A stretch of 33,792 bases of DNA, taken from the NCBI GenBank assembly GCA_020445765.1, contig JAGRFY010000002.1, positions 1-33,792 of the forward strand, given 5' to 3'. Origin of the DNA: Rhodocyclaceae bacterium (GTDB lineage Bacteria > Pseudomonadota > Gammaproteobacteria > Burkholderiales > Rhodocyclaceae). The notes below the pieces were generated by a model, which saw only the letters and a list, made by a program, of their open reading frames with translations, was not told the DNA's origin and ran no database searches. A program made the position numbers and the translations under genes. This document shows, one piece after another, positions 7,507 through 15,551 of this stretch; the first letter of the stretch is position 1, and each line of letters begins with the position of its first letter.

Positions 7507-8037
7507 TCACGCGGCAAGCCCGCGTGTCCGCGTGACCGGCCCGACGTAGCGCCCGCGCGCCGCGAGCATATGGGCGCGCTCTTCGAGGGCCAGGGAGAAG
7601 TTGCCATAGCGGCGGTCGAGGCTGACCTCGTCTCCGAGCCAGTCCGGGCGCACGATGGCTTGGTGTTCGTGCCCGAGTTCGAGCTCGGCGATGACGAGTC
7701 CGCGATGGACGCCATCGAAGACGTCGACCTCGAAGCATTGGCCGTGCGCGACCACCTGGAAGCGCGTCTTGCGGACGATCCGATGATCACAGTGATTGGC
7801 CAGCATGGCACGAGCGTCGTCGATCGGTATCGAATATTCGAACTCATCGCGCCGAAGCCCCTGCAATGGCGACTTGAGCGTCAGCAAGGCCGCCTGACGG
7901 TCTTCCAGGATGCGCACGCGCACCGTCATGTGGCCGTTTTCCTTGACCGCGTAGCCTTGCACGATGCGTTCGCCGGCCAGGCCGGCAACGACGCCGGCAT
8001 CGCGGACAAGGAACTTCCGTTCGATCTCGATGGCCAT
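7507..8037 (-). CDS. CYTH domain protein (triphosphate tunnel metalloenzyme)
   Basis: The frame is open further upstream, but ATG 8037 has GGAGAG about 8 bases before it and gives the canonical start MAIEIERKFLV with ExExK residues E4, E6 and K8. The 176-residue protein is a lone CYTH domain, the size of the single-domain bacterial enzymes that hydrolyse tripolyphosphate, such as the Nitrosomonas protein (family knowledge). Tunnel-type basic and acidic strands are visible: TVRVRIL, LTLKSP, RRDEFEYSIP, IVRKTRF, FEVDVFDG and IAELELG. It is cytoplasmic. A TATAAT promoter lies just upstream. It is divergent from the choice-of-anchor-I gene. Family call is firm; physiological substrate is open. 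Confidence 0.9.
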   Translation of the reverse strand: MAIEIERKFLVRDAGVVAGLAGERIVQGYAVKENGHMTVRVRILEDRQAALLTLKSPLQGLRRDEFEYSIPIDDARAMLANHCDHRIVRKTRFQVVAHGQCFEVDVFDGVHRGLVIAELELGHEHQAIVRPDWLGDEVSLDRRYGNFSLALEERAHMLAARGRYVGPVTRTRGLAA

Positions 8038-8062
8038 GCTCAACTCTCCGGTTTGCGACCGG

Positions 8063-8091
8063 ATTATAGCGGCCTGTTGCATTGCAGCAAA
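8063..8091 (-). promoter_or_regulatory. Sigma-70 promoter for the small CYTH gene
   Basis: On the minus strand TATAAT (8063-8068), a perfect -10, is 17 bp downstream of TTTGCT (8086-8091), a poor -35. Its -10 lies about 26 bases from the start codon. Confidence 0.6.
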
Positions 8092-8168
8092 GCAATCTTT
8101 TCGCGGGACCGAGGCTGGATGCCGTCCGCATGGTGCCCGGATGCGCTGGCGTCCGGCGCCGCCCGGTG

Positions 8169-8186
8169 CCGTAGAAAAACCGTCAT
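8169..8186 (+). promoter_or_regulatory. Marginal Pho-box-like site upstream of choice-of-anchor-I gene
   Basis: CCGTAGA-AAAA-CCGTCAT has the 11-bp spacing, but only the second half is close to CTGTCAT (6 of 7). TAGGCT at 8197-8202 is a possible -10, 10 bases downstream. Alone this would not be convincing; it is listed because of the neighbouring boxes. Confidence 0.25.
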
Positions 8187-8235
8187 GAAGCGTTGCTAGG
8201 CTCGATGCCCCTACTGAAGAACTCGAGTAAAGACG

Positions 8236-9777
8236 ATGAAGACTGGCTTCACAGCGGGCGCGCTCGTGCTTGCGCTCTCGACCGTATCCACCGCCACGCT
8301 GGCCGACAATGGCTTCTCGGCCAGACTGCTGGGCACCTATCGCACCGGTCTGGCCGACATCGACGAAGGCGTGTCGTCGGGCGAGACGGTCGCACTGCGG
8401 GGCTCGCGGATGTATGTCACCAACGCCGACGACGTCTCGCTCGACATCGTCGACGTCGCCGACCCGGCGGCGCCGCGGCTGATTCGTCGCGTTCCGCTGG
8501 CAGCCTACGGTTCGAGTGCCAACAGTGTGGACGTATCGGACCGCAACGTCATCGCCGTGGCGCTCGCCGCGGCGAAGCGCACCGATCCCGGCACCGTGGT
8601 GCTGCTGACGCCGGCCGGCCATATCAGGCGAACGGTCGAGGTCGGCTCGAATCCGGACATGGTGGTGTTCACCCGCGGCGGCGATCGGCTGCTGGTGGCC
8701 AACGAGGGCGAGCCGGACTGCTATGGCAACGGCTGCACCGATCCGGAAGGCTCGGTCAGCGTCGTCGAAATGCAGCCGATCGGAAGGCGTCCGGAAGTGC
8801 ACACCATCGGTTTCGACGGTGTCCCGATGCCGTCGGGCGTGCGCATCTTCGGGCCGGGTGCCAGCGTGGCGCAGGACCTCGAGCCGGAGTACATCGCGGT
8901 CAGCGACGATGGCGATACCGCGTGGGTCAGCCTGCAGGAGAACAATGCCGTGGCGACCCTCGACCTGCGCACGCTGACGGTGGCAAACGTGACCGCGCTC
9001 GGCGTCAAGGATCATGGCGTCGTCGGCCAGGGGCTGGACCCCAGCGACCGCGATGGTGCCATCGACATCCGGCCGTGGCGCCACGTGTTCGGCATGTACA
9101 TGCCGGACGCGATCGCCCAGTTCCAGGTCGACGGCGAGACCTACCTGGTGACCGCCAACGAGGGCGATGCACGCGACTACGACGGCTTCGAGGAAGAGCA
9201 GCGGGCACGCAGCCTGGCAGGCGACCATCCGAGTCTGGCGGGCATCGTCGGCGTCGACGACAACGCCGCGCTGGGGCGACTGACGGTCACCAACGCGCCG
9301 CCCGACGGTGACTTCGACCACCTGTATGCCTTCGGTGCGCGCTCGGTGTCGATCTGGCATGCCGCGAGCGGTGGCCAGATCTGGGACTCCGGCGATGAGA
9401 TCGAACGGCTGACCGCCCAGGTGCTGCCGGACTTCTTCAATTCGAACAATGACGAGAACGAGGCCGAGGGGCGTTCGGACAACAAGGGTCCGGAGCCCGA
9501 GGGCGTCGCGGTCGGGCGCATCCACGGGCGCAGCTTCGCCTTCGTCGGCCTCGAGCGGATCGGCGGCGTCGTCGTCTATGACGTGAGCTCGCCCCACGCG
9601 CCGCAACTGGTGGACTACCTCGTGACCCGCGACTTTTCACGAGACGTGGCGGAATCGGACTCCGGGCCGGAGATCCTGCGCTTCATTGAAGCGCGGCGCA
9701 GCCCGACGGGGCGCCCGCTGCTGGTGGTGGCCAACGAAATCACCGGCACGGTCAATCTTTGGGCTTTGGGCGACTGA
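8236..9777 (+). CDS. Secreted choice-of-anchor I beta-propeller protein
   Basis: The 513-residue protein has a signal peptide of about 23 residues (core AGALVLALSTVSTA, cleavage near TLA-DN). The body is a propeller with repeats such as MYVTNADDVSLDIVDV, LLVANEGEPDCYG, YLVTANEGDARDYDGF and FVGLERIGGVVVYDV. The NEGE and NEGDARDY motifs are characteristic of the choice-of-anchor I family, secreted proteins often found with or fused to alkaline phosphatase or nucleotidase modules (family knowledge). No catalytic residues are recognised. Its neighbours and a marginal Pho-like repeat suggest a place in phosphate scavenging (inference). It stops at TGA 9775-9777, convergent with the LysR gene. Confidence 0.8.
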   Translation: MKTGFTAGALVLALSTVSTATLADNGFSARLLGTYRTGLADIDEGVSSGETVALRGSRMYVTNADDVSLDIVDVADPAAPRLIRRVPLAAYGSSANSVDVSDRNVIAVALAAAKRTDPGTVVLLTPAGHIRRTVEVGSNPDMVVFTRGGDRLLVANEGEPDCYGNGCTDPEGSVSVVEMQPIGRRPEVHTIGFDGVPMPSGVRIFGPGASVAQDLEPEYIAVSDDGDTAWVSLQENNAVATLDLRTLTVANVTALGVKDHGVVGQGLDPSDRDGAIDIRPWRHVFGMYMPDAIAQFQVDGETYLVTANEGDARDYDGFEEEQRARSLAGDHPSLAGIVGVDDNAALGRLTVTNAPPDGDFDHLYAFGARSVSIWHAASGGQIWDSGDEIERLTAQVLPDFFNSNNDENEAEGRSDNKGPEPEGVAVGRIHGRSFAFVGLERIGGVVVYDVSSPHAPQLVDYLVTRDFSRDVAESDSGPEILRFIEARRSPTGRPLLVVANEITGTVNLWALGD

Positions 9778-9822
9778 CGAGCCGGGCGGGGCGGTCAGCG
9801 GCAGGCGGCCGCCGCCCGCAAC

Positions 9823-9843
9823 GGCGATCGGTCCGGGATCGCC
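9823..9843. terminator. Hairpin between convergent genes
   Basis: GGCGATC (9823-9829) pairs with GATCGCC (9837-9843) across a 7-base loop, in the gap between the convergent propeller and LysR genes. There is no T-run, so a terminator role is tentative. Confidence 0.3.
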
Positions 9844-9861
9844 ACCGATGACGATGGGCGC

Positions 9862-10734
9862 TCAGGTCGCGTGTCGGCCGACGCCACCCGGCGCCAGGAT
9901 ATCGACCAGGGCCGACACGTTTGGCGAGCATGCGCCGCGACGCCAGATCAGCACCGTGTCGGCGACGTCGAGGCCGGCTGGCAGCGGCTCGGTGCGCAAC
10001 CGGTGGTGCTCGGGGAAGGTCGTCAGCACGCTGCGTGGCAGCAGGGCGACGCCCATGCCGACGATGACGCAGCCGAGCATCGCGTGGTAGGACGACAGCT
10101 CGATGGTATGGGCCGGCATCTGACCGCCGTCGGCATACCATTGCTCGAGACGGCGCCGATGGGGGCAGCCGTTCTCGAATGCGATCATCGTCGCCGGCGG
10201 ATGGCCGCGATCGATCGGCGGGTGGTCGTGTGCCGCCACCAGTACCAGTTCTTCCTCGAAGACCTTGAGCTTGTCGAAGGGTTCGTCGGCGACCGGTTCG
10301 GCGACCAGTGCGGCTTCGATTTCTCCATTCAGCACGGCGCGGGCCAGTTGCTGGGGATTGCCGGTACGCAGCTGGAGGTCGACGCCGGGGTGGCGCCGGT
10401 GATATTCGATCAGTGGTTCGGGCAGCCGAACTGCCGCGGTGCTCTCCATCGATCCGAGCAGGAATACGCCACGAGGTTGCGGGTCACGGACCGCCTCGCG
10501 CGCTTCGTCGGCGAGTGCCAGCAGGCGTTCGGCGTAATCGAGCATGGTCTGGCCGGCGGCGGTCAGGTGCAGGCGCTTGCCGTCACGTTCGAACAGCGCC
10601 ACACCGAGTTCATCCTCGAACTGGCGGATGCGTGTGGTGACGTTGGATTGCACGCGATGCAGTCGGTTGGCCGCCTTGGTGATGCCGCCTTCGCGCACGA
10701 CGGCCTGGAAGATCTTCAGCTGCGTCAGATCCAT
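9862..10734 (-). CDS. LysR-family transcriptional regulator (PtrR/YneJ-like)
   Basis: Starting at ATG 10734 (GGAGAG just upstream, product MDLTQLKIFQAVV) gives 290 residues, the usual LysR length. The winged helix-turn-helix covers residues 1-60 (GGITKAANRLHRVQSNVTTRIRQFE). The effector-binding domain begins near 90, with MESTAAVRLPEPL and later SSYHAMLGCVIVGMGVALLPRS. The sequence closely recalls E. coli PtrR (YneJ), which regulates putrescine catabolism genes, but the ligand here is not known. It is divergent from the globin gene and a dyad lies between them, so the globin/ketopantoate-reductase pair is the likely target and autoregulation is likely, as usual for the family. Confidence 0.9.
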   Translation of the reverse strand: MDLTQLKIFQAVVREGGITKAANRLHRVQSNVTTRIRQFEDELGVALFERDGKRLHLTAAGQTMLDYAERLLALADEAREAVRDPQPRGVFLLGSMESTAAVRLPEPLIEYHRRHPGVDLQLRTGNPQQLARAVLNGEIEAALVAEPVADEPFDKLKVFEEELVLVAAHDHPPIDRGHPPATMIAFENGCPHRRRLEQWYADGGQMPAHTIELSSYHAMLGCVIVGMGVALLPRSVLTTFPEHHRLRTEPLPAGLDVADTVLIWRRGACSPNVSALVDILAPGGVGRHAT

Positions 10735-10769
10735 GTATCTCTCCGCAAGATCAAGTGCATCTTCATTAT

Positions 10770-10785
10770 TCATTTTACGAAATGA
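10770..10785. promoter_or_regulatory. Dyad in the LysR-globin intergenic region
   Basis: TCATTTTACGAAATGA has perfect 6-bp arms (TCATTT/AAATGA) around a 4-bp centre, in the 101-bp gap between the divergent LysR and globin genes. It is the best candidate for the LysR binding site. The surrounding bases are AT-rich relative to the window. Confidence 0.45.
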
Positions 10786-10835
10786 TTTGACGCGCGGACA
10801 CTGATTGCACGGTCAACAGCGACGGAGGAAACGAA

Positions 10836-11321
10836 ATGAACGCCGATCAGATTCGCAGCCTGCAGCAATCGTGGGCGCTGGTGGCGCCGAATGGTGAGGC
10901 GGCCATCGCCAGCTTCTATCAGCGTCTGTTCGAGATCGATCCGAGCACTCGCCGGTTGTTTCGCTCGGTCGACATGTCGCGGCAGCACAGTCGTCTGGTG
11001 CAGGCGCTGGCCGCTACCATCGACGGCCTCGACCGGCCCGGGCAATTGCTGCCGATGCTGGAACAACTGGGCCGGCGCCACGCAGGCTACGGCGTCTGCG
11101 ACGGACACTTCGACTCGGTCGGCCAAGCCTTGTTGTGGACCTTGGAACAGGGGCTGGGCGAGGCATGGACGGCGGCGCTCGAGGCTGCCTGGGTCGACGC
11201 CTACGGGCTGATTTCGGGCGTCATGCGGGGCGCGATGGCGGATCAGCGCGCGTCGAGCGGGTCCACGGCCTTCGGTGCCCGCCCGCTCGAAACCGCAATG
11301 ACCGTGAATGGAGGCGCGTAA
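10836..11321 (+). CDS. Single-domain globin (Vitreoscilla hemoglobin-like)
   Basis: The 161-residue protein follows GGAGGAAA. It matches the bacterial single-domain globin/flavohemoglobin class: LFRSVDMSRQ near the CD-E region with Q50 as likely distal residue, LGRRHAGYGV with proximal histidine H82, and HFDSVGQALLWTLEQGLG and WVDAYGLI as helices G and H. No FAD/NAD reductase domain follows, so it depends on a separate reductase. Such globins bind oxygen or detoxify nitric oxide in the cytoplasm (family knowledge). The last 20 or so residues beyond helix H are an unstructured extension. Its TAA stop shares one base with the next ATG (TAATG), showing translational coupling. Confidence 0.9.
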   Translation: MNADQIRSLQQSWALVAPNGEAAIASFYQRLFEIDPSTRRLFRSVDMSRQHSRLVQALAATIDGLDRPGQLLPMLEQLGRRHAGYGVCDGHFDSVGQALLWTLEQGLGEAWTAALEAAWVDAYGLISGVMRGAMADQRASSGSTAFGARPLETAMTVNGGA

Positions 11322-12277
11322 TGAAGATCGCCGTATTCGGAACCGGTGGGCTGGGTGGCTACTTCGGCGCACGACTGCTGCAGGCGGGGCACGAGGTTTC
11401 GTTCATCGCCCGTGGTGCGCAGCTCGCGGCCCTGAACCGTGATGGACTGCGGGTCGAGAGCGCGCTCGGCGATCTGCACCTCATCCCGGTGCGGGCGACC
11501 GACGACCCCGCCGAGATCGGCCCGGTGGATGCCGTGCTGTTCATGGTCAAGCTCTACGATACCGCGGCCGCGGCGGCTGCGCTGGCGCCGTTGCTCGGCG
11601 CCGGGACCGTGGTGGTGTCGTTCCAGAACGGCGTCGATGGCTGGCAGCGCATCGGTGAGGCGGTGGGCCAGGGCCGGGTACTCGGGGGCGTTGCCTACAT
11701 CTTTTCGGAGGTGCTGGCGCCGGGCGTGATCCGTCACAGCGGCGAACTCGCCCGGCTGCTCTTCGGCGAATTCGACGGGCGCCATACGCCCGGTGCCGAA
11801 CGCTTGGCGCGTGCTTTCGCCGATGCCGAGGTCGATGCCCATCTGGTCGAGGACATTCTGGTGAGGATCTGGGAGAAGTTCGTGCTGCTGTCGGCGATCA
11901 GCGGGGTCACCGCGCTCACGCGCCTGCCGATCGGGCAGGTGCTGGCGGACGGGCCGTGCGCGTCGCTGTTCCGCGACGCGCTGGGCGAGACCGCAGCGGT
12001 CGGTCGCGCCCGTTGTCCGGCGCTGGCGGCCGACATCGCGGAGCGCCAGTTTGCCTTCGCGCAATCGCTGCCCTTCGGCATGCGCGCGTCGATGCTGAAC
12101 GATCTGACACGGGGCCGGCGCCTCGAACTCGAGGACCTGAGCGGCGCGGTGGTGCGGCTTGGCTCCGAACTCGGCCTGGCGACGCCGGTACATGGCGCCA
12201 TCTACCGTGCCCTGCATCCGCTCATCGACGGCTCGCCTCGTGGCGAGCCGGAGCGCCCGGACGCAGCCGGGCGCTAG
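11321..12277 (+). CDS. Ketopantoate reductase family protein (PanE/ApbA-like)
   Basis: ATG 11321 overlaps the globin stop, giving 318 residues. The N-terminal Rossmann motif GTGGLGGYFGARL (8-20) binds NADP. FMVKLYDT and VVSFQNGVDG are standard family blocks. The C-terminal helical domain has EDILVRIWEKFVLLSAISG with the catalytic lysine in WEKF. In E. coli PanE an asparagine lies four residues after that lysine; here the position is leucine, so pantoate synthesis is uncertain and another 2-keto acid or imine substrate is possible. Coupling to a globin is unusual for panE. The 3' end of the gene encodes two hairpins and a charged tail. Confidence 0.8.
   Translation: MKIAVFGTGGLGGYFGARLLQAGHEVSFIARGAQLAALNRDGLRVESALGDLHLIPVRATDDPAEIGPVDAVLFMVKLYDTAAAAAALAPLLGAGTVVVSFQNGVDGWQRIGEAVGQGRVLGGVAYIFSEVLAPGVIRHSGELARLLFGEFDGRHTPGAERLARAFADAEVDAHLVEDILVRIWEKFVLLSAISGVTALTRLPIGQVLADGPCASLFRDALGETAAVGRARCPALAADIAERQFAFAQSLPFGMRASMLNDLTRGRRLELEDLSGAVVRLGSELGLATPVHGAIYRALHPLIDGSPRGEPERPDAAGR
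12230..12275. terminator. Tandem hairpins at the end of the PanE-like gene
   Basis: Stem one is GGCTCGCC/GGCGAGCC (12230-12237 with 12242-12249). Stem two is AGCGCCCGG/CCGGGCGCT (12252-12260 with 12267-12275). Both are perfect, lie in the last codons and stop of the gene, and face a convergent gene ending at 12284. No T-run follows, so factor-independent termination is unproven. Confidence 0.4.
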
Positions 12278-12283
12278 CGCGGA

Positions 12284-14824
12284 TCAATGCCCGGTCAGCG
12301 GCTGCGGGCTGCCGAGCTGGAAGCCCTGGCCCAGCTCGATGTCGAACTCGGTGAGCGCAGTGAGCACGGCATCGGACTCGATGTGCTCGGCAAGGCAGCA
12401 GATGCCCAGCTCGCGGGCCAGCGCCGCGATGCTGCGCACCATCGCGCGGTCGCGGTCGCTGTCGAGCATGTTGGTGACGAACTCGCCTTCGATCTTCAGG
12501 TAGTCCACCGGGAAGCGCTTGAGGTAGTGGAACGACGAGAAGCCGGACCCGAAATCGTCGATCGCCAGGCGGAAGCCTTCGTCGGTCAGCCGCGAAATGT
12601 AGTGGTCGAGGACCTCGGGATGTCGAATCGTCTCGCGTTCGGTGATCTCGAACACGATGCGCCGGGAGTCGATGCCGATGTCCTTGACGATGCGGCGAAT
12701 CTCCGGGATGAATTCCTCCAGCACCAGGGCGCGCGGCGACGAGTTCAGGAAAATGTTGCCGGTAAAGCCGGAGTCGGCAAGTTGCCTGAGGGCCTTGCGG
12801 ATCACGATCAGGTCGATGCGATACATCACACCCATGCGCTCGGCCAGGGGAACGAAATCCTCGGCGCCCAGCACGCCGTTGGCGCGCGGCAGGCGGCTCA
12901 GCACCTCGTAGGCGACCACTTCACCGTCGGCCAGTCGCACGATCGGCTGGAAGTACGGCACGAAACTCCTGGCCTCGATCGCATCGAACAGTTGCAGCGT
13001 GCGCTCGCCGGCGGTGCGGAAGGTGTCCGCGAGGTCGTCGGTACTCGGTACCCGGAGTTGGCCCTTGGATTCGGCCTTGGCCTTGTAGAGCATGTTGTCG
13101 GCCAGCAGGAAGAGGTCCTTGGCGTCGCGCGCATGCTCCGGAAAGGCGGCCAGACCGATCGTGAAACCGGACTTGACGATGCTGTTGTCGGGCGCCATCA
13201 GATCGAGCCGGGAGCCGGCCGCGAGCATCCGCTCGGCGACCCGGCTGCCTTCGGAAATGGTCGCGCTCGGCAGCAAGGCGATGAACTCGTCGCCGCCGTA
13301 GCGGGCGACGATGTCGTCCGGTCGTACCGACTGGCGCAGGGCCTTGGCCACCGCCTGCAGGAAACTGTCGCCGAAGGCATGGCCATGGCCGTCGTTGATG
13401 GACTTGAAGTTGTCCACGTCCACCAGCAGCACGACGAAGCGGGTTTCGCGCCGTGCCGCCCGCGCGATCTCGTTTTCCAGCAATTCCCAGAAGATGCGCT
13501 GGTTGTAGAGCTTGGTCAGCGGATCGCGGGTGGCGAAGTATTCGAGCTCGCTGGTGTAGCGGTGGATTGCCTTGACCGAGCCGACCACGTTGAGCAGGGT
13601 GGACAGCACTGAATCGATCACCAGCAGCCGCGCCGGATCCTCGGCCGGATCGGGCTGCAGGCCGATGCCGACGATGCCGCCGATCTTTGGTGCATTGATC
13701 ACCAGCGATTTGGTCTGAAGCTCGGTTCGCGCGTCGTCGGGGTCGAGCGTCGCGGCGGGATCGGCCACGTTGTGGCGGATGCTGCAGCCGGTGGTGCTGT
13801 GGTCCAGCGTTGCATGCAACAGGTTGCGGCGCAGTGCCTGTTCGAAACTGGCGGTCAGCTCCGGGCCCGGGCGCTTGAGCCAGAACACTTCGATCTCGTA
13901 GTCCTGGGGCCCGGTCTTGAAGATCGAGAACAAGGCATAGGTCGGCAGGATGGTATTGATCTCGGACAGCAGGCTGGTGACGTAGTCGCGCCAGTCGCGC
14001 ACGACTTCCGAAGTGATGATGAATTTCTCGAGCAGCCGGATCTCGAATTCGAGCATGTCGCGATCGACCGCGACGCCCCGCAGCCGGTCGGTCAGCCGCG
14101 AAATCTGCTCGCCGATCGGCGCGAATTCGGTGAACGCCAGCATTGGCGGTCGGGCGGCCAGATGCTTGAGATCCGAGACCGAGTTGATCGCTTCGATGTC
14201 GCGGGACAGGGCGGCGATCGAGTGGCTCAGGCGGCGCGAGATATAGACCACCATCAACAGCACGGCGACCGCGGTAATCGGAATCGCCGGCAGCCCGGCG
14301 ACCGTGAAGCGCTCCCGATGGGCCGCGATCAGCGGGCCGATCGATTGCGCCACCGAAACCGCCCCGAGCACTGCGCCGGGGGTCGCGTTGGTGTGGCATT
14401 TCAGGCAGGGTGTGTCGGCGATCAGCGGCATCACGAACCGCACTTCGCCGTCGTCATGCTGCTGGACCGGCCGCGCGCTGCGCACGGCCTGCAGGATCGA
14501 CGGATCGGGCGGGGCCTGTTCGATCTCGCCATAGAGCGCGCTGACGAAAGGCGAGCGGTAGATCTCGATGCGCGCCGGGCTGCCGTCGGCGGCATGGCTC
14601 AGCGAGGCCAGGAACGCCTCGAGCTGTTGCCGGTTCCAGCCGGTGCGCATAAGCTGGAACATGCCATTGAAGCTCACCCGCGCGAGCAGTTGGGCGTCAG
14701 CGACTGCATCCTCCCGCAGGCTTCGTTCGTAGGCTTCGGAGAACGTGTAGTAGCCGAGCGCGAAGAGGCCTGCCGCCAGCAAGGTCGATGTGATTAGGAG
14801 GAGTCCGCGGACGGTTCGGGTCAT
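12284..14824 (-). CDS. Membrane GGDEF-EAL protein with periplasmic heme-c sensor domain
   Basis: The ATG at 14824 is preferred because the first membrane helix (residues 8-26) follows at once; the Shine-Dalgarno is weak. The 846-residue protein has a periplasmic region (27-174) with CLKCH at 140-144, a c-type heme site of the DUF3365/Tll0287-like sensor type. Then come a second helix (about 175-195), a HAMP-like linker, a GAF-like region (270-415), a GGDEF domain with intact GGDEF (510-514) and I-site RPDD (501-504), and an EAL domain from about 620. The EAL signature is EVL (640-642), and the EITE, IDDFG and QGF motifs are kept, though KID is KIE and AEGVE reads AEHIE. It may both make and degrade c-di-GMP in response to heme redox state or ligand (inference). 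Confidence 0.9.
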   Translation of the reverse strand: MTRTVRGLLLITSTLLAAGLFALGYYTFSEAYERSLREDAVADAQLLARVSFNGMFQLMRTGWNRQQLEAFLASLSHAADGSPARIEIYRSPFVSALYGEIEQAPPDPSILQAVRSARPVQQHDDGEVRFVMPLIADTPCLKCHTNATPGAVLGAVSVAQSIGPLIAAHRERFTVAGLPAIPITAVAVLLMVVYISRRLSHSIAALSRDIEAINSVSDLKHLAARPPMLAFTEFAPIGEQISRLTDRLRGVAVDRDMLEFEIRLLEKFIITSEVVRDWRDYVTSLLSEINTILPTYALFSIFKTGPQDYEIEVFWLKRPGPELTASFEQALRRNLLHATLDHSTTGCSIRHNVADPAATLDPDDARTELQTKSLVINAPKIGGIVGIGLQPDPAEDPARLLVIDSVLSTLLNVVGSVKAIHRYTSELEYFATRDPLTKLYNQRIFWELLENEIARAARRETRFVVLLVDVDNFKSINDGHGHAFGDSFLQAVAKALRQSVRPDDIVARYGGDEFIALLPSATISEGSRVAERMLAAGSRLDLMAPDNSIVKSGFTIGLAAFPEHARDAKDLFLLADNMLYKAKAESKGQLRVPSTDDLADTFRTAGERTLQLFDAIEARSFVPYFQPIVRLADGEVVAYEVLSRLPRANGVLGAEDFVPLAERMGVMYRIDLIVIRKALRQLADSGFTGNIFLNSSPRALVLEEFIPEIRRIVKDIGIDSRRIVFEITERETIRHPEVLDHYISRLTDEGFRLAIDDFGSGFSSFHYLKRFPVDYLKIEGEFVTNMLDSDRDRAMVRSIAALARELGICCLAEHIESDAVLTALTEFDIELGQGFQLGSPQPLTGH

Positions 14825-14880
14825 GGGCAGGCAGCAATCCGTTCTGACCGGCCGGCGCGATGCGAATAGCGCACGCAAGC

Positions 14881-14896
14881 TGGTCCGGTTCCTGCG
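14881..14896 (+). promoter_or_regulatory. Possible sigma-54 promoter for the triheme cytochrome
   Basis: TGGTCCGGTTCCTGCG has the obligatory GG-N10-GC spacing (GG 14882-14883, GC 14894-14895). It agrees with TGGCACNNNNNTTGCW at about 7 of 11 fixed positions. Transcription would begin about 30 bases before the likely ATG. In GC-rich DNA such matches arise by chance, so this is weak. Confidence 0.25.
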
Positions 14897-14937
14897 TCCG
14901 GATGCAATTCCCGTGCTTGCGACAGGGGCGATTCGCC

Positions 14938-15543
14938 ATGAACTTCACAGTCAACCGCTCGACGAACCTGCTGGCGCTCGCCGTCGCGCTGCTTGCAGGC
15001 AATCCGGCGGCCGCCTTTCTGCGGCCCGCACAGATCCCGGAATCCGAGGCGCCGGCGCAACCGGCGCCGAAGCCGGCGGGCACCCAGCGGCCGATCGTCG
15101 AGCCGCAATTCGACTCCTACGACCGGGCCAACCCCGACTACGGGCGACTGCAGCGGCCTGAGGACGCGCTGCAGGGCTTCCCGCTGGACGAAAACGGCAA
15201 GGTCGATTGGGCCAGGGCCTTGCGGGACGGCGTGATCTCGCCGCGGGAGGTGTTGCAGGGCGACAAGACCTACCTGCCGCTCGATCTCGATATCGTCATG
15301 CGCAATACCAAGGGCATGCCCTACGTGCGCTTTCCGCACAAGACCCACACCGAGTGGCTGGCCTGCAGCAACTGTCATCCGGCGATCTTCGCGCAGAAGG
15401 CAGGCACTTCGCGCATCCGCATGGAAGACATCTTCCGCGGCGAATTCTGCGGCAAGTGCCATGACCGGGTCGCCTTCATCACCCACCGTGCCTGCTTTCG
15501 CTGCCACAGCGTTGCGCAACCCGGGCAGCGCATGCCGAACTGA
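14938..15543 (+). CDS. Periplasmic triheme c7-type cytochrome
   Basis: Starting at ATG 14938 gives 201 residues with a signal peptide of about 26 residues ending PAAA. A proline-rich linker (35-55) and a spacer lead to the heme domain with CSNCH (143-147), CGKCH (171-175) and CFRCH (186-190). FPHKTH (132-137) and ITHRAC (181-186) offer extra histidines for bis-His ligation. The arrangement matches the c(7)-type triheme domain known from multiheme cytochromes of metal reducers. It is probably a periplasmic electron carrier. It diverges from the heme-c-sensing GGDEF-EAL gene, and the two may share regulation. The region between residues 56 and 130 has no domain I recognise. Confidence 0.88.
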   Translation: MNFTVNRSTNLLALAVALLAGNPAAAFLRPAQIPESEAPAQPAPKPAGTQRPIVEPQFDSYDRANPDYGRLQRPEDALQGFPLDENGKVDWARALRDGVISPREVLQGDKTYLPLDLDIVMRNTKGMPYVRFPHKTHTEWLACSNCHPAIFAQKAGTSRIRMEDIFRGEFCGKCHDRVAFITHRACFRCHSVAQPGQRMPN

Positions 15544-15551
15544 GCGGGCAA

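Noticed and set aside
7507-9606. A 699-codon minus-strand open frame covering the choice-of-anchor-I gene
   Set aside because: Only its last 176 codons are a real CYTH gene with its own promoter and ribosome binding site. The rest is antisense to a clear secreted protein and has a His/Arg/Gln-rich composition typical of GC-rich shadows.
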